Source of the DNA: JAUXJB01 sp965226855
GTDB taxonomy: Bacteria; Myxococcota_A; UBA9160; SZUA-336
Assembly: GCA_965226855.1 (NCBI GenBank)
Contig: CBDDEE010000028.1
Location: 124,001-188,000 of the forward strand
Reading direction: 5' to 3'
DNA: 64,000 bases
Shown here: piece by piece, positions 8,466 through 15,364 of the stretch
Layout of the letters: every line of letters starts with the position of its first letter
Numbering within the stretch: the stretch's first letter is position 1
Translations under genes and position numbers: made by a program
The notes under the pieces: generated by a model
The model's database searches: none
Told to the model about the DNA's origin: nothing
What the model saw: the letters and a program-made list of their open reading frames with translations, nothing else

Positions 8466-9905
8466 GAGAGTGACCCAAGATTCCCTTATTGGCTAACTTG
8501 GGAGCGTGGGGGAAGAGGTCATGTTCAAGGCGTATGTGCCGCAGCAGGGCGAGCTGCTACCGGCGCACGTGGGGGAGGCTCTGGATCCATCGGATCCGGC
8601 GCTGTTCATCGACGATTTGGTGGAGTCGCTGGATCTGCGGCGGTTCGAGAAGCGGTATCGCCGGCGTGGAGAGCGAGCCTTCCCGCCTCGGATGCTGTTG
8701 AAGCTGTGGCTTCTGGGGGCGGTCGTGGGCGTGTACAGCGGGCGGGAGCTTGCGCGACGGCTGCACTACGACCTGCGGTTTCGCTACCTCGCGGCTGGGC
8801 TACGACCGAACTTCCGGACGATCAACCGATTCCGGGACCGTCACCACAGGGACTTCCGAGAGGTGTTCTTGCAGACGCTGAAGGTGGCGCAGGCGATGGG
8901 GCTTGTGAAGCTCGGGCAGGTGGCGGTAGACGGCACGAAGATCCGGGCGAACACGTCGCGGTCCAAGGCGATGAGCCACGCGCGGATGCTGGAGGCGGAG
9001 GATCAGCTGAGCGACGAGATCGAGCAGATCGTGGCGCAGATGGACGAGCTCAACGCTGCGGAAGAGCAAGAGCACGGGGACGACGATGGCGGAGGTGGGC
9101 TTCCAGAAGAGCTACAGCTGCGCGAGCGACGACGGGAGCGGATCCGAGCGGCCCGGGAGCAGCTGGAGCGGGAGAAGGGGGAGAAGCTCGAAGCGAAGCA
9201 CCAGAAGAGCTTCGCGGACCCCGAAGCGAACATGATGAAGACCGAGGGATCCTTGCAGTACTGCTACAACGCGCAGCTGGCGACGAGTGAGGACGGCCTG
9301 ATCGTGGCGAACGAGCTGACAGAGAAGGCCAATGACTACGAGCAGTTGGAGCCCATGGTCGAGGCAATCGAGACGAACACGAGTCAGCGAGCGGAGATTC
9401 TGCTGGCCGACAACGGGTACCTGAGCGAGTCGAACCTGAAGGCGTTGGAACGGCGGGGACAACAGGCGTTGATCGCGGTCCGCGGGCGGAAGTCGTCCCG
9501 CTGGCCCAAGGGAGCCCGGGCGCAGCGGATGCACCGGATCTTACGACTGCCCTGGGCCCAGCAACGCTACGCGCAGCGGAAGACCCAGGCGGAGCGGCCG
9601 TTTGCCGAGATCAAGGCACGACAGCGGTTTCGGCGCTTCATGCTGCGCGGCCAGGAGAAGGTGACGGGAGAGTGGGACCTGGTGTGCTCGGGCTTCAACG
9701 TGATGGCGCTCTGCCGAGCGCAGATGGCGTGATCGGGCGGGTGCGGACCCGTTTCGCGCACGTCAGGCCCTGGATCTGACGCATATCTGTGTAGATCGAC
9801 ATCTACCGGCTACCTCGGACCCCCGTTGGCCCGTACATCGCTCCACGTCCAGTTGGGGGCCCTCGCTACAATCACCTCCGCCCACCCGAATCTTGGGTCA
9901 CTCTC
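8466..9905 (+). mobile_element. IS1182-type insertion sequence, copy 1 (1440 bp)
   Basis: Perfect 18-bp terminal inverted repeats GAGAGTGACCCAAGATTC bound 8466-9905. CTAG flanks both sides (8462-8465 and 9906-9909) as target duplication. A single transposase gene fills most of it, followed by about 170 bp of non-coding DNA before the right end. An inverted copy of identical length lies at 49038-50477. Near-identity of the copies points to recent transposition. Confidence 0.95.
8521..9732 (+). CDS. IS1182-family transposase
   Basis: The 403-residue DDE transposase (from ATG 8521; an in-frame GTG at 8506 would give 408) has an N-terminal DUF772-type domain, with FIDDLVESLDLRRFE and SGRELARRLHYDLRFRYLAAG. 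The RNase-H-like core has Asp in QVAVDGTKIRANTS, Asp in EILLADNGYLSE and Glu in AERPFAEIKARQRF. An acidic/charged coiled-coil insertion (residues ~160-240) is typical of the family. GGAAGAGG lies just before the ATG. The protein is identical to that of the second copy at 49211-50422, so both are probably active. Confidence 0.95.
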   Translation: MFKAYVPQQGELLPAHVGEALDPSDPALFIDDLVESLDLRRFEKRYRRRGERAFPPRMLLKLWLLGAVVGVYSGRELARRLHYDLRFRYLAAGLRPNFRTINRFRDRHHRDFREVFLQTLKVAQAMGLVKLGQVAVDGTKIRANTSRSKAMSHARMLEAEDQLSDEIEQIVAQMDELNAAEEQEHGDDDGGGGLPEELQLRERRRERIRAAREQLEREKGEKLEAKHQKSFADPEANMMKTEGSLQYCYNAQLATSEDGLIVANELTEKANDYEQLEPMVEAIETNTSQRAEILLADNGYLSESNLKALERRGQQALIAVRGRKSSRWPKGARAQRMHRILRLPWAQQRYAQRKTQAERPFAEIKARQRFRRFMLRGQEKVTGEWDLVCSGFNVMALCRAQMA

Positions 9906-10055
9906 CTAGACGTGCGGCGCGCGTCGGCCTTCCGTGAGCACGCCGGGATCCCCGGCGCGGTTGCCTTCGCCCTCGATCGCGATCCGATCCTGCTGCCGAT
10001 CGCCCCACAGGACCGCCCGCTCGTCGTCTACTGCCTCTGAACGGGCGAGGCTTCG

Positions 10056-10074
10056 AGTTCGCGGGTCGCGAACT
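10056..10074 (+). promoter_or_regulatory. SECIS-like hairpin downstream of in-frame UGA
   Basis: AGTTCGCG (10056-10063), loop GGT (10064-10066), CGCGAACT (10067-10074): a perfect 8-bp stem. The loop starts 23 nt after the UGA at 10038-10040 and begins with G. Bacterial SECIS elements are known to lie directly after the UGA, with the apical loop roughly 16-37 nt away and a G among the first two loop bases. This fits. It also lies within codons of the rhodanese domain, as bacterial SECIS elements must. Recognition by SelB is not shown. Confidence 0.55.
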
Positions 10075-10855
10075 GGCTGGTTCTGGACGGCTATCGAGAC
10101 GTTGCGGTGCTGAGCGGCGGGCTCGAGGCATGGATCGAGGCCGGCCATCCCCTCAAACCCGTCCCCGATCAGATGCCCGTGCCGGGACTCGCGTGGAAGG
10201 AAGTTCCGCTGAGCGACATGTTCCGCACCCCCGAAGCGATGGGGATCCAGGCCGACTCTGCCTTTCTGCCGCGCATCGCGGGGCAGACCTTCCTCGAGGG
10301 TCGTGAGCTCCCGCTAAAGCGCGAGATGGTGGTGCTGTTCGTCGACATGGTTTCGTCCATGCGCCTCGTTCTGGGCCGGTCCCCGGAAGAGGTCCTCGAG
10401 ATCTTGCAGGCGTTCATGGAGATTGTGATCGACGTGGGCGCTTACCATTGCGGTGACGTGCACGACTTCGAGGGCGATGGCGCGCTCCTCTACTTCGAAG
10501 GTGCGGGGGAGGCGGTGCCCGCCGCGTTTCGCCTGCGCGACGAGCTTCTGCGCCGACGCGCCGAGCTACCGGTGCTCCCACTGCCCCGCCTCTCCCTCGA
10601 CATGGGTCCTGTCGTGATCGGGATCGTCGGTACCCGCTTCCGCCAGACGGTGTCGCTCGTCGGCCCCAGCGTCCACATCGCGGCACGCATCCTCAAGCTG
10701 GCGCCGCCGGGCGGCATCGTGGCGACGGACGCGATCGTGAGGCATGCCAGACGCGCGAACCCCGAGTTCGCCACGCAGTTCACGCCTATCACCGGCGCAC
10801 TCGAGCTGGAGCCCGAGCTCGACGGCTTGGAGACGTGGCTCGCGCCCGCTTCTGC

Positions 10856-11287
10856 TTAAGCTCGCTTCGGTAACGCGACGGTAGCGGTGCCCGGAGTCGT
10901 CTCGGTCCCGTCGGGCTTCGTGACGCCCACGTTGAGATCCACGCGGGCCTCGCCGCCCTCCTCGTACTTCTTCGTGACCTTTGCCCAGACGCGCAGGTCG
11001 TGGCGCGCGGGGTCCATGCCGCGGTACGAGACCCCCCAGTTCACGATGCGGCCCTCGGCTCCCCTCCACTCGTCCAGGAGCCGGCCCACCAGCATGCCCT
11101 TGAGCGCTCCGTGCACGATGATGTCCGGAAGGTCGTTCCCTTTCGCGAAGCCGTCGTCGTAGTGGATCTGGTAGAAGTCGCCGGAAGCGGCGGCCCAGAT
11201 CACGAGGCGCTGTGAGCTCATCGGCTCCTGGAGCGAGATCTCCTGACCTTCGCTGACGTCGTCCCAGAAGAGTTGTTCGTCTGCCAT
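10856..11287 (-). CDS. MaoC-like (R)-hydratase, catalytic hotdog subunit
   Basis: The 143-residue single hotdog domain carries the MaoC/hydratase-2 motif region YQIHYDDGFAKGNDLPDIIVHGALKGML, with the Asp and His dyad. It would add water to a 2-enoyl-CoA, probably together with the N-terminal-type hotdog protein encoded just upstream at 11299-11775. Split two-gene hydratases like HadAB or ChsH1/H2 work as heterodimers. It ends 4 bp inside the convergent cyclase gene. The gap to the upstream gene is 11 bp, so co-transcription is likely. Confidence 0.85.
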   Translation of the reverse strand: MADEQLFWDDVSEGQEISLQEPMSSQRLVIWAAASGDFYQIHYDDGFAKGNDLPDIIVHGALKGMLVGRLLDEWRGAEGRIVNWGVSYRGMDPARHDLRVWAKVTKKYEEGGEARVDLNVGVTKPDGTETTPGTATVALPKRA

Positions 11288-11298
11288 TGCTGCCGCTC

Positions 11299-11775
11299 CT
11301 AGTATGAGATCCCAGTCCCGCGCATCTTCGCGACCACCACTCCGTCGGACTTTCGTGTGTAAACGGTCTCGGCGGTGCGCACAAGCATCTGGCCGAGCCG
11401 GCCCTTCCGCAGCTGCAGGTCCGCCAGCGTCGTTACCGCCTGCAGCAGGTCTCCGGCGTATACCTGCTGGATTGGCTCGACCTCGGTGCCACCGTTCAGG
11501 CCCCGCTTGAACGGGCTCGAGAACTGCGGCTGCGGTTCCTCGCTGCGAGCGAAGGGGTTGTAGACAGGCATGCCGTAGAAGCCCGGAGCGGCGGGTAGGG
11601 TCCGATGCCCCTTGGACTTTGCGTACTCCTCGTCGTAGTAGATCCGGTTCGTGTAGCCGACGGCGCGGGCAAAGGTTCGGGCTCCCTGGCTCGTCACTTC
11701 GAGAGTCCCGGGGGGCCCGGACGTACCGATCGCGGCCTTCATCTCCGCTGTCAGATCAGGAAGCTCGTCTGCCAA
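11299..11775 (-). CDS. MaoC N-terminal-type hotdog (FAS1-like dehydratase) subunit
   Basis: The 158-residue protein resembles the N-terminal, non-catalytic hotdog of two-domain hydratases: VTSQGARTFARAVGYTNRIY, then a long AAPGFYGMPVY segment and LNGGTEVEPIQQVYAGD. It lacks the D-x4-H catalytic motif found in the adjacent 10856-11287 gene, which supports a heterodimer. It starts at ATG 11773-11775 with GGAGGAACC upstream. Heteromeric hydratases of this kind act on bulky acyl-CoAs such as steroid side chains. The substrate here is unproven. Confidence 0.82.
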   Translation of the reverse strand: MADELPDLTAEMKAAIGTSGPPGTLEVTSQGARTFARAVGYTNRIYYDEEYAKSKGHRTLPAAPGFYGMPVYNPFARSEEPQPQFSSPFKRGLNGGTEVEPIQQVYAGDLLQAVTTLADLQLRKGRLGQMLVRTAETVYTRKSDGVVVAKMRGTGISY

Positions 11776-11808
11776 TTCTCGGTTCCTCCTGCTGGTGGCC
11801 CCAGCATA

Positions 11809-12162
11809 CTACGGCCGCTGATAACCGACGCCGTCGTGGTTCGACGTCCAGCCGCGGTCCTCCATGCACTCGCCCCAGAGGCGCTTCGCCTTCGACTTGC
11901 GCTTTCCTTCTCGCTCCCAGGCAGCCTGCTCGGTATCGCGTTTGCGTCCGCAAACGGTGCCGTAAGTGCTGTCGAAAACGCAGGTGTCCCCGCCGCCACC
12001 GCCCACCTGCTCCGCCGCCTCTTCCGTGGCCCACTGGGTGCAGCGCCGGCTCAGTGCCTGGAACTGACGCTCAGAGGCCCCTTGCTTGGTCCAGAAGGTC
12101 TCGCGTGCGGCGCATCCCGCGAGCACCAGGACGGCGGTCACCACTGCGGTCTGTCTAAGCAT
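11809..12162 (-). CDS. Small cysteine-containing lipoprotein of unknown function
   Basis: The 117-residue precursor begins MLRQTAVVTAVLVLAGCAAR: a short signal peptide with lipobox LAGC and acylated Cys at residue 17. The mature part is hydrophilic, with four further Cys spread over it, a Gly run (GGGGG) and a basic stretch (GKRKSKAKRLWGECMEDRGW). It is probably a periplasmic or outer-membrane-anchored protein. I do not recognise a family. It sits between the hydratase pair and the DUF35/thiolase-like pair on the same strand. Confidence 0.7.
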   Translation of the reverse strand: MLRQTAVVTAVLVLAGCAARETFWTKQGASERQFQALSRRCTQWATEEAAEQVGGGGGDTCVFDSTYGTVCGRKRDTEQAAWEREGKRKSKAKRLWGECMEDRGWTSNHDGVGYQRP

Positions 12163-12192
12163 GTCCGCTCCTCCCCGCTTGCGAGGAACGCT

Positions 12193-12615
12193 CTAGGGGT
12201 CCACGGGCCGGAAGTGCACCAGGCTGATCTCGTCCGAGACGTCTTCGAACACCGCCTCAAGGGGCTGACCGATGCGCAGCGTCTCGGGATCGCAGCCCAC
12301 CACGTTCGTGGCCAAGTGTGGACCTTCCTCGAGCTCCACGATCGCGATCGTGTAGGGAACCTTGTCCGCGAAATCGCGGGCGGTGGGACGCCTCGCGATC
12401 GTGAAGCTGTACAGGGTCCCTCGACCGCTGACCTCGTTCCACTCGAGCTCGACGCTCCCGCACTCCGGGCAGGCGGGTCGGGGGTAGAAGATGTGCACAC
12501 CGCAGCCCTTACAGAGCTGGATCGACAGCACGTGCCTGTGCGCCGCATCCCAGAAAGGCTGCGTGGTCGTGGTGGGCTCTGGCAGTCGGCCGCGGGTCTG
12601 GGCCTCGGGACTCAT
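12193..12615 (-). CDS. DUF35 Zn-ribbon/OB-fold protein, partner of the adjacent thiolase-like protein
   Basis: The 140-residue DUF35 protein has an N-terminal rubredoxin-like Zn ribbon, with Cys pairs in LCKGCG and CPECG. A C-terminal OB fold follows (GRGTLYSFTIARR, then PYTIAIVELEEGP). Such proteins bind acyl-CoA and form complexes with thiolase-like aldolases or synthases, as in the Ltp2-DUF35 steroid aldolase. Its ATG overlaps the TGA of the thiolase-like gene by four bases (12612-12615), implying translational coupling. A second, equivalent pair lies at 37670-39291. Confidence 0.88.
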   Translation of the reverse strand: MSPEAQTRGRLPEPTTTTQPFWDAAHRHVLSIQLCKGCGVHIFYPRPACPECGSVELEWNEVSGRGTLYSFTIARRPTARDFADKVPYTIAIVELEEGPHLATNVVGCDPETLRIGQPLEAVFEDVSDEISLVHFRPVDP

Positions 12616-13793
12616 GTGCTCCTCCCGAGGATCAGCGACACTTGCTCGCTCATGATGCCCCCGTTCCCGTTCACGAACGCAAGGTCGCAGTCGGCGATCT
12701 GGCGCTCGCCCGCGTCTCCCAGGACCTGGCGAGCGGCCTCGGTCACGTGCGACATGCCGCCCGCGAGGCCGGGTTGCCCGAACGAGAGCTGCCCCCCGTG
12801 CGTGTTGACGGGGAAGTCGCCCTTGTAGGTCAGGTCACGTGCTGCGACGAAGTCGCCTGCCTCGCCCTTGGCACAGAAGCCCGCGTCCTCGAGCGACACC
12901 ATCACGGTAATGGTGTAGCAATCGTAGATCGAGGCCAGCTTCACGTCCTCGCGCGCCGCCCCGGCTTGCTCGAACGCTCGATCTGCGGCGCGCCGGATCG
13001 CGGAGTTCGTGAGCGACGGAGCGTAGGTGATGCTCTTGTGTGTCAGGTGCTCGCCTGCGCCTAGCAAGTAGGCGGGCTGCGGCCGCAGCGCCCGCGCCCG
13101 CTCGGCCGACGTCACGATCAGTGCCGCCCCGCCGCCTGTCGGCATCACGATCTCGAGCAGGTGCAGGGGGTCCGAGATGACCGGCGAGGCGAGCACGTCG
13201 TCGACGGTGATGGGCTGCCCATAGAAGAAGGCGAGCGGGTAGGCGCAGGCGTTCGTGCGCTGATCGACGGCGATTTTGGCGCGCTGCTCTGCCTTCAGGC
13301 CGTACTCGTACTCGTAGCGCTTCGCGATCATCGCGTAGCCGCCGTTCGGGGGGCCCGCGCCGTACGGGCGTTCGAACTGCATGTCGGGTGCACGCATAGA
13401 GGGGCGTCCACCGCCGCCGCCCCAGCCAATTCCGGAGCCGCCTCCTCGCGGCGCCGCGTTGACGCACAGGCAGACCTCGCACTGTCCTGCCGCGATCGCC
13501 GCAGCGGCGCGCCAGACCATGCCTGCTCCCGTGGCCCCGCCGAGGTCTACGAGCTCACCAAACGTCAGGTCAAGACCCATGTACTCCCCGACGCTGGAGG
13601 GCAGCAGCATCCCTCCCTCGTTGATGGGGTCGACGAGCAGCCCGTCGATGTCCCGAATGGTCACGCCGGCGTCCTGCATTGCAAGACGGCTCACGTCTCC
13701 GATCAGCTCCAACGGGCCTTTCCCCGGCTCCGTCCTGCGCTCCGGCTTCAGCTCGCCCACACCCACAATCGCGGCCACGCCCCGCAGCGTCAT
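12612..13793 (-). CDS. Thiolase-like lipid-transfer protein (SCPx/Ltp family)
   Basis: The 393-residue thiolase-superfamily protein starts at ATG 13791-13793 with AGGAGG upstream. Typical features are AAIVGVGE at the N-terminus, the DGLLVDPINEGGM region, NTHGGQLSFGQPGLAGGM and FVNGNGGIMSEQ at the C-terminus. At the position of the nucleophilic Cys of true thiolases it has LGGATGAGMVWRAAAA, so no Cys is present. This loss is characteristic of Ltp2-type retro-aldolases and non-catalytic lipid-transfer members. The overlap with the DUF35 gene suggests a complex performing C-C cleavage of a 3-hydroxyacyl-CoA or similar. Confidence 0.85.
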   Translation of the reverse strand: MTLRGVAAIVGVGELKPERRTEPGKGPLELIGDVSRLAMQDAGVTIRDIDGLLVDPINEGGMLLPSSVGEYMGLDLTFGELVDLGGATGAGMVWRAAAAIAAGQCEVCLCVNAAPRGGGSGIGWGGGGGRPSMRAPDMQFERPYGAGPPNGGYAMIAKRYEYEYGLKAEQRAKIAVDQRTNACAYPLAFFYGQPITVDDVLASPVISDPLHLLEIVMPTGGGAALIVTSAERARALRPQPAYLLGAGEHLTHKSITYAPSLTNSAIRRAADRAFEQAGAAREDVKLASIYDCYTITVMVSLEDAGFCAKGEAGDFVAARDLTYKGDFPVNTHGGQLSFGQPGLAGGMSHVTEAARQVLGDAGERQIADCDLAFVNGNGGIMSEQVSLILGRST

Positions 13794-13851
13794 CTCGTCG
13801 CCTCCTGGATCACCCGATTTCGAGCCATCATGACAGCTCCAGCCGACGAAT

Positions 13852-14090
13852 ACTCGAGCTCGGGCCTGGGAGAACACAGTGGAGCTCGACCCCGGGTATC
13901 CGTCCTCCCACCAATCACTGGGACGCAGTCGCTGTGCCAGGGGGGCAAGCCGACGGTGCTCACACACATCGCGCTTGACCAGCGCTACGATTCGCTGCGC
14001 CCCGATCCGCGCTTCCAGGACCTGGTGCGTAGAATCGGACTGCCAGACCGGAGGAGCGAGCAAGCGATCGGTGTCGCCTTGGGCTCGTAG
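13852..14090 (+). pseudogene. Remnant of a TPR-protein C-terminus
   Basis: One frame reads RARAWENTVELDPGYPSSHQ, then SLGR (13852-13920). Another frame continues GGKPTVLTHIALDQRYDSLR, then PDPRFQDLVRRIGLP (to about 14060) and stops at 14088-14090. Together they resemble the last TPR repeat and the DxRFxxLLRRxGLP tail common at the ends of TPR or TPR-cyclase proteins. The shift between frames and absence of any N-terminal part show decay. It occupies the gap between the thiolase-like and CoA-transferase genes. Confidence 0.5.
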
Positions 14091-14120
14091 CCTCTCGTTT
14101 GCAGCTGGGAGGTGAAAGCC

Positions 14121-15332
14121 GTGCCGGGACCGCTTGCTGGTGTAAAGGTCATCGAGGTTGCCCAGGAGATCCAGGGCCCGTATGCGGGCCTCTTCCTCGC
14201 GGACATGGGCGCCTCCGTCGTCAAGATCGAGATGCCGGAGATCGGTGACCTCTCTCGACACATGCTGGTGCGGCTCATCGCCGGGCCCGAGGCCGAGAAC
14301 GCGGACTTCAGCCACTATTTCCTCGCGATGAATCGCGGCAAGCGGAGCATCACCCTGGATCTGAAGAAGCCCGAGGCAAAGACAGTTCTCTTCCGGCTCC
14401 TCGAGTCCGCCGACGTGCTGCTGAGCAATTATCGTCCCGGCGTCCTCGAGCGGCTCGGCTTCGGCGACGAGGATCTGCTCGAGCGGAACCCGCGCCTGAT
14501 CTATGCCGCGGGATCCTCGTGGGGACCCGAGGGCCCGTGGAGGCAACGTCCCAGCCGCGACACGCTGGCGCAGGCTGCCGGTGGCATCATGGCGAAGAAC
14601 GGAATGCCCGGCACCCACCCGGTCCCCTGCGGAGCCTTGATCGCGGACCACTCGGGAGCGCTCACCTTGGTCTCGGGAATCCTCGCCGCGCTCTACGCGC
14701 GCGAGCAGACAGGGCGCGGCCAGCGGGTAGACGCATCTATCTACGGCACGATGCTCGCCCTGCAGCCCATGGAGATCAACTTCACATCAGTCAGCGGCAT
14801 CGAGACTGCGCGGGCCGGTCGGGGCCATCAGTTTCTCCACGGAGTGTGGGGCGCGTTTCGCACGAAGGACGGTTGGATTTGCCTGGCGGGTGTGGACGAC
14901 GCGCGCTGGCCGAACTTCTGCCGCGTCATGGGGATCGAGCAGGCGATCTCCGATCCCGAGTCGGCGGATGTCGTGACCCGGAACTATCGCGGTGAGAAGA
15001 TCGAGCGAATGCTCGACTTTGTGTTTCCGAGCAAGACCACCGACGAGTGGATGTCGGAGCTGGAGCGGATCGACGTCCTGGTCGCCCCGGTGCAGGAGTA
15101 CCGCGACATCCTCACGAACGAGCAAGCGCTCGCGAACGGCTACATCACGGAGATGTCGCACCCCGAGCTCGGCACGATCCGGGTCGTGGGCAATCCGGTC
15201 CGGCTCAGCGAGACGCCGCTCGACGCGACGCGCGCGCCTCCGGAGCTGGGCCAGCACAGCGAAGAGATCCTGCTCGAGGCGGGCTTTTCCTGGGAAGAGA
15301 TCGCGCGGCTGCGCGAGAGCGACGCACTCTGA
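14121..15332 (+). CDS. CaiB/BaiF (class III) CoA-transferase family protein
   Basis: The class III CoA-transferase opens with PGPLAGVKVIEVAQEIQGPY and the ADMGASVVKIE motif. It continues with LDLKKPEAKTVLFRLLESAD, and SRDTLAQAAGGIMAKNG near the site of the catalytic Asp. It transfers CoA between carboxylic acids or acts as racemase in the broader family. GGAGG at 14108-14112 lies eight bases before GTG 14121 (403 residues); an in-frame GTG at 14112 would add three residues. It is followed by an acyl-CoA ligase and a PanE-like gene, together a likely acid-activation operon. Confidence 0.88.
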   Translation: MPGPLAGVKVIEVAQEIQGPYAGLFLADMGASVVKIEMPEIGDLSRHMLVRLIAGPEAENADFSHYFLAMNRGKRSITLDLKKPEAKTVLFRLLESADVLLSNYRPGVLERLGFGDEDLLERNPRLIYAAGSSWGPEGPWRQRPSRDTLAQAAGGIMAKNGMPGTHPVPCGALIADHSGALTLVSGILAALYAREQTGRGQRVDASIYGTMLALQPMEINFTSVSGIETARAGRGHQFLHGVWGAFRTKDGWICLAGVDDARWPNFCRVMGIEQAISDPESADVVTRNYRGEKIERMLDFVFPSKTTDEWMSELERIDVLVAPVQEYRDILTNEQALANGYITEMSHPELGTIRVVGNPVRLSETPLDATRAPPELGQHSEEILLEAGFSWEEIARLRESDAL

Positions 15333-15364
15333 CGGGAGCGTAGGCGTTGTAGACTGCCGCTGCG

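Larger units (their letters stand above)
8366..10859 (+). pseudogene. Rhodanese-adenylate/guanylate cyclase fusion, split by IS1182; candidate selenoprotein (in-frame UGA)
   Basis: Joining 8366-8465 to 9910-10859, which removes the IS and one CTAG, gives a single frame of 350 codons. The first ~115 residues are a rhodanese domain: LLLDVRRASAFREHAGIPGA, then VVYCL-UGA-TGEASSSRVA and VLSGGLEAWIEAGHPL. The rest is a class III cyclase domain: metal Asp in VVLFVDMVSS, second in DFEGDGALLYF, and VGPSVHIAARIL, where the usual transition-state Asn is His. The UGA at 10038-10040 aligns with the second Cys of the YCTCPNEATSARVA motif in related rhodaneses. A perfect hairpin follows, so selenocysteine is a serious possibility. 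The IS now separates the first 33 codons, so the present allele is probably inactive unless translation restarts downstream, for example at GTG 10107. Confidence 0.8.

Noticed and set aside
12612..14651. Continuous minus-strand reading frame of 679 codons across the thiolase-like gene
   Set aside because: Similarity to the thiolase family starts at 13793, with AGGAGG before its ATG. The upstream half is low-complexity antisense of other sequence and overlaps the CoA-transferase gene.
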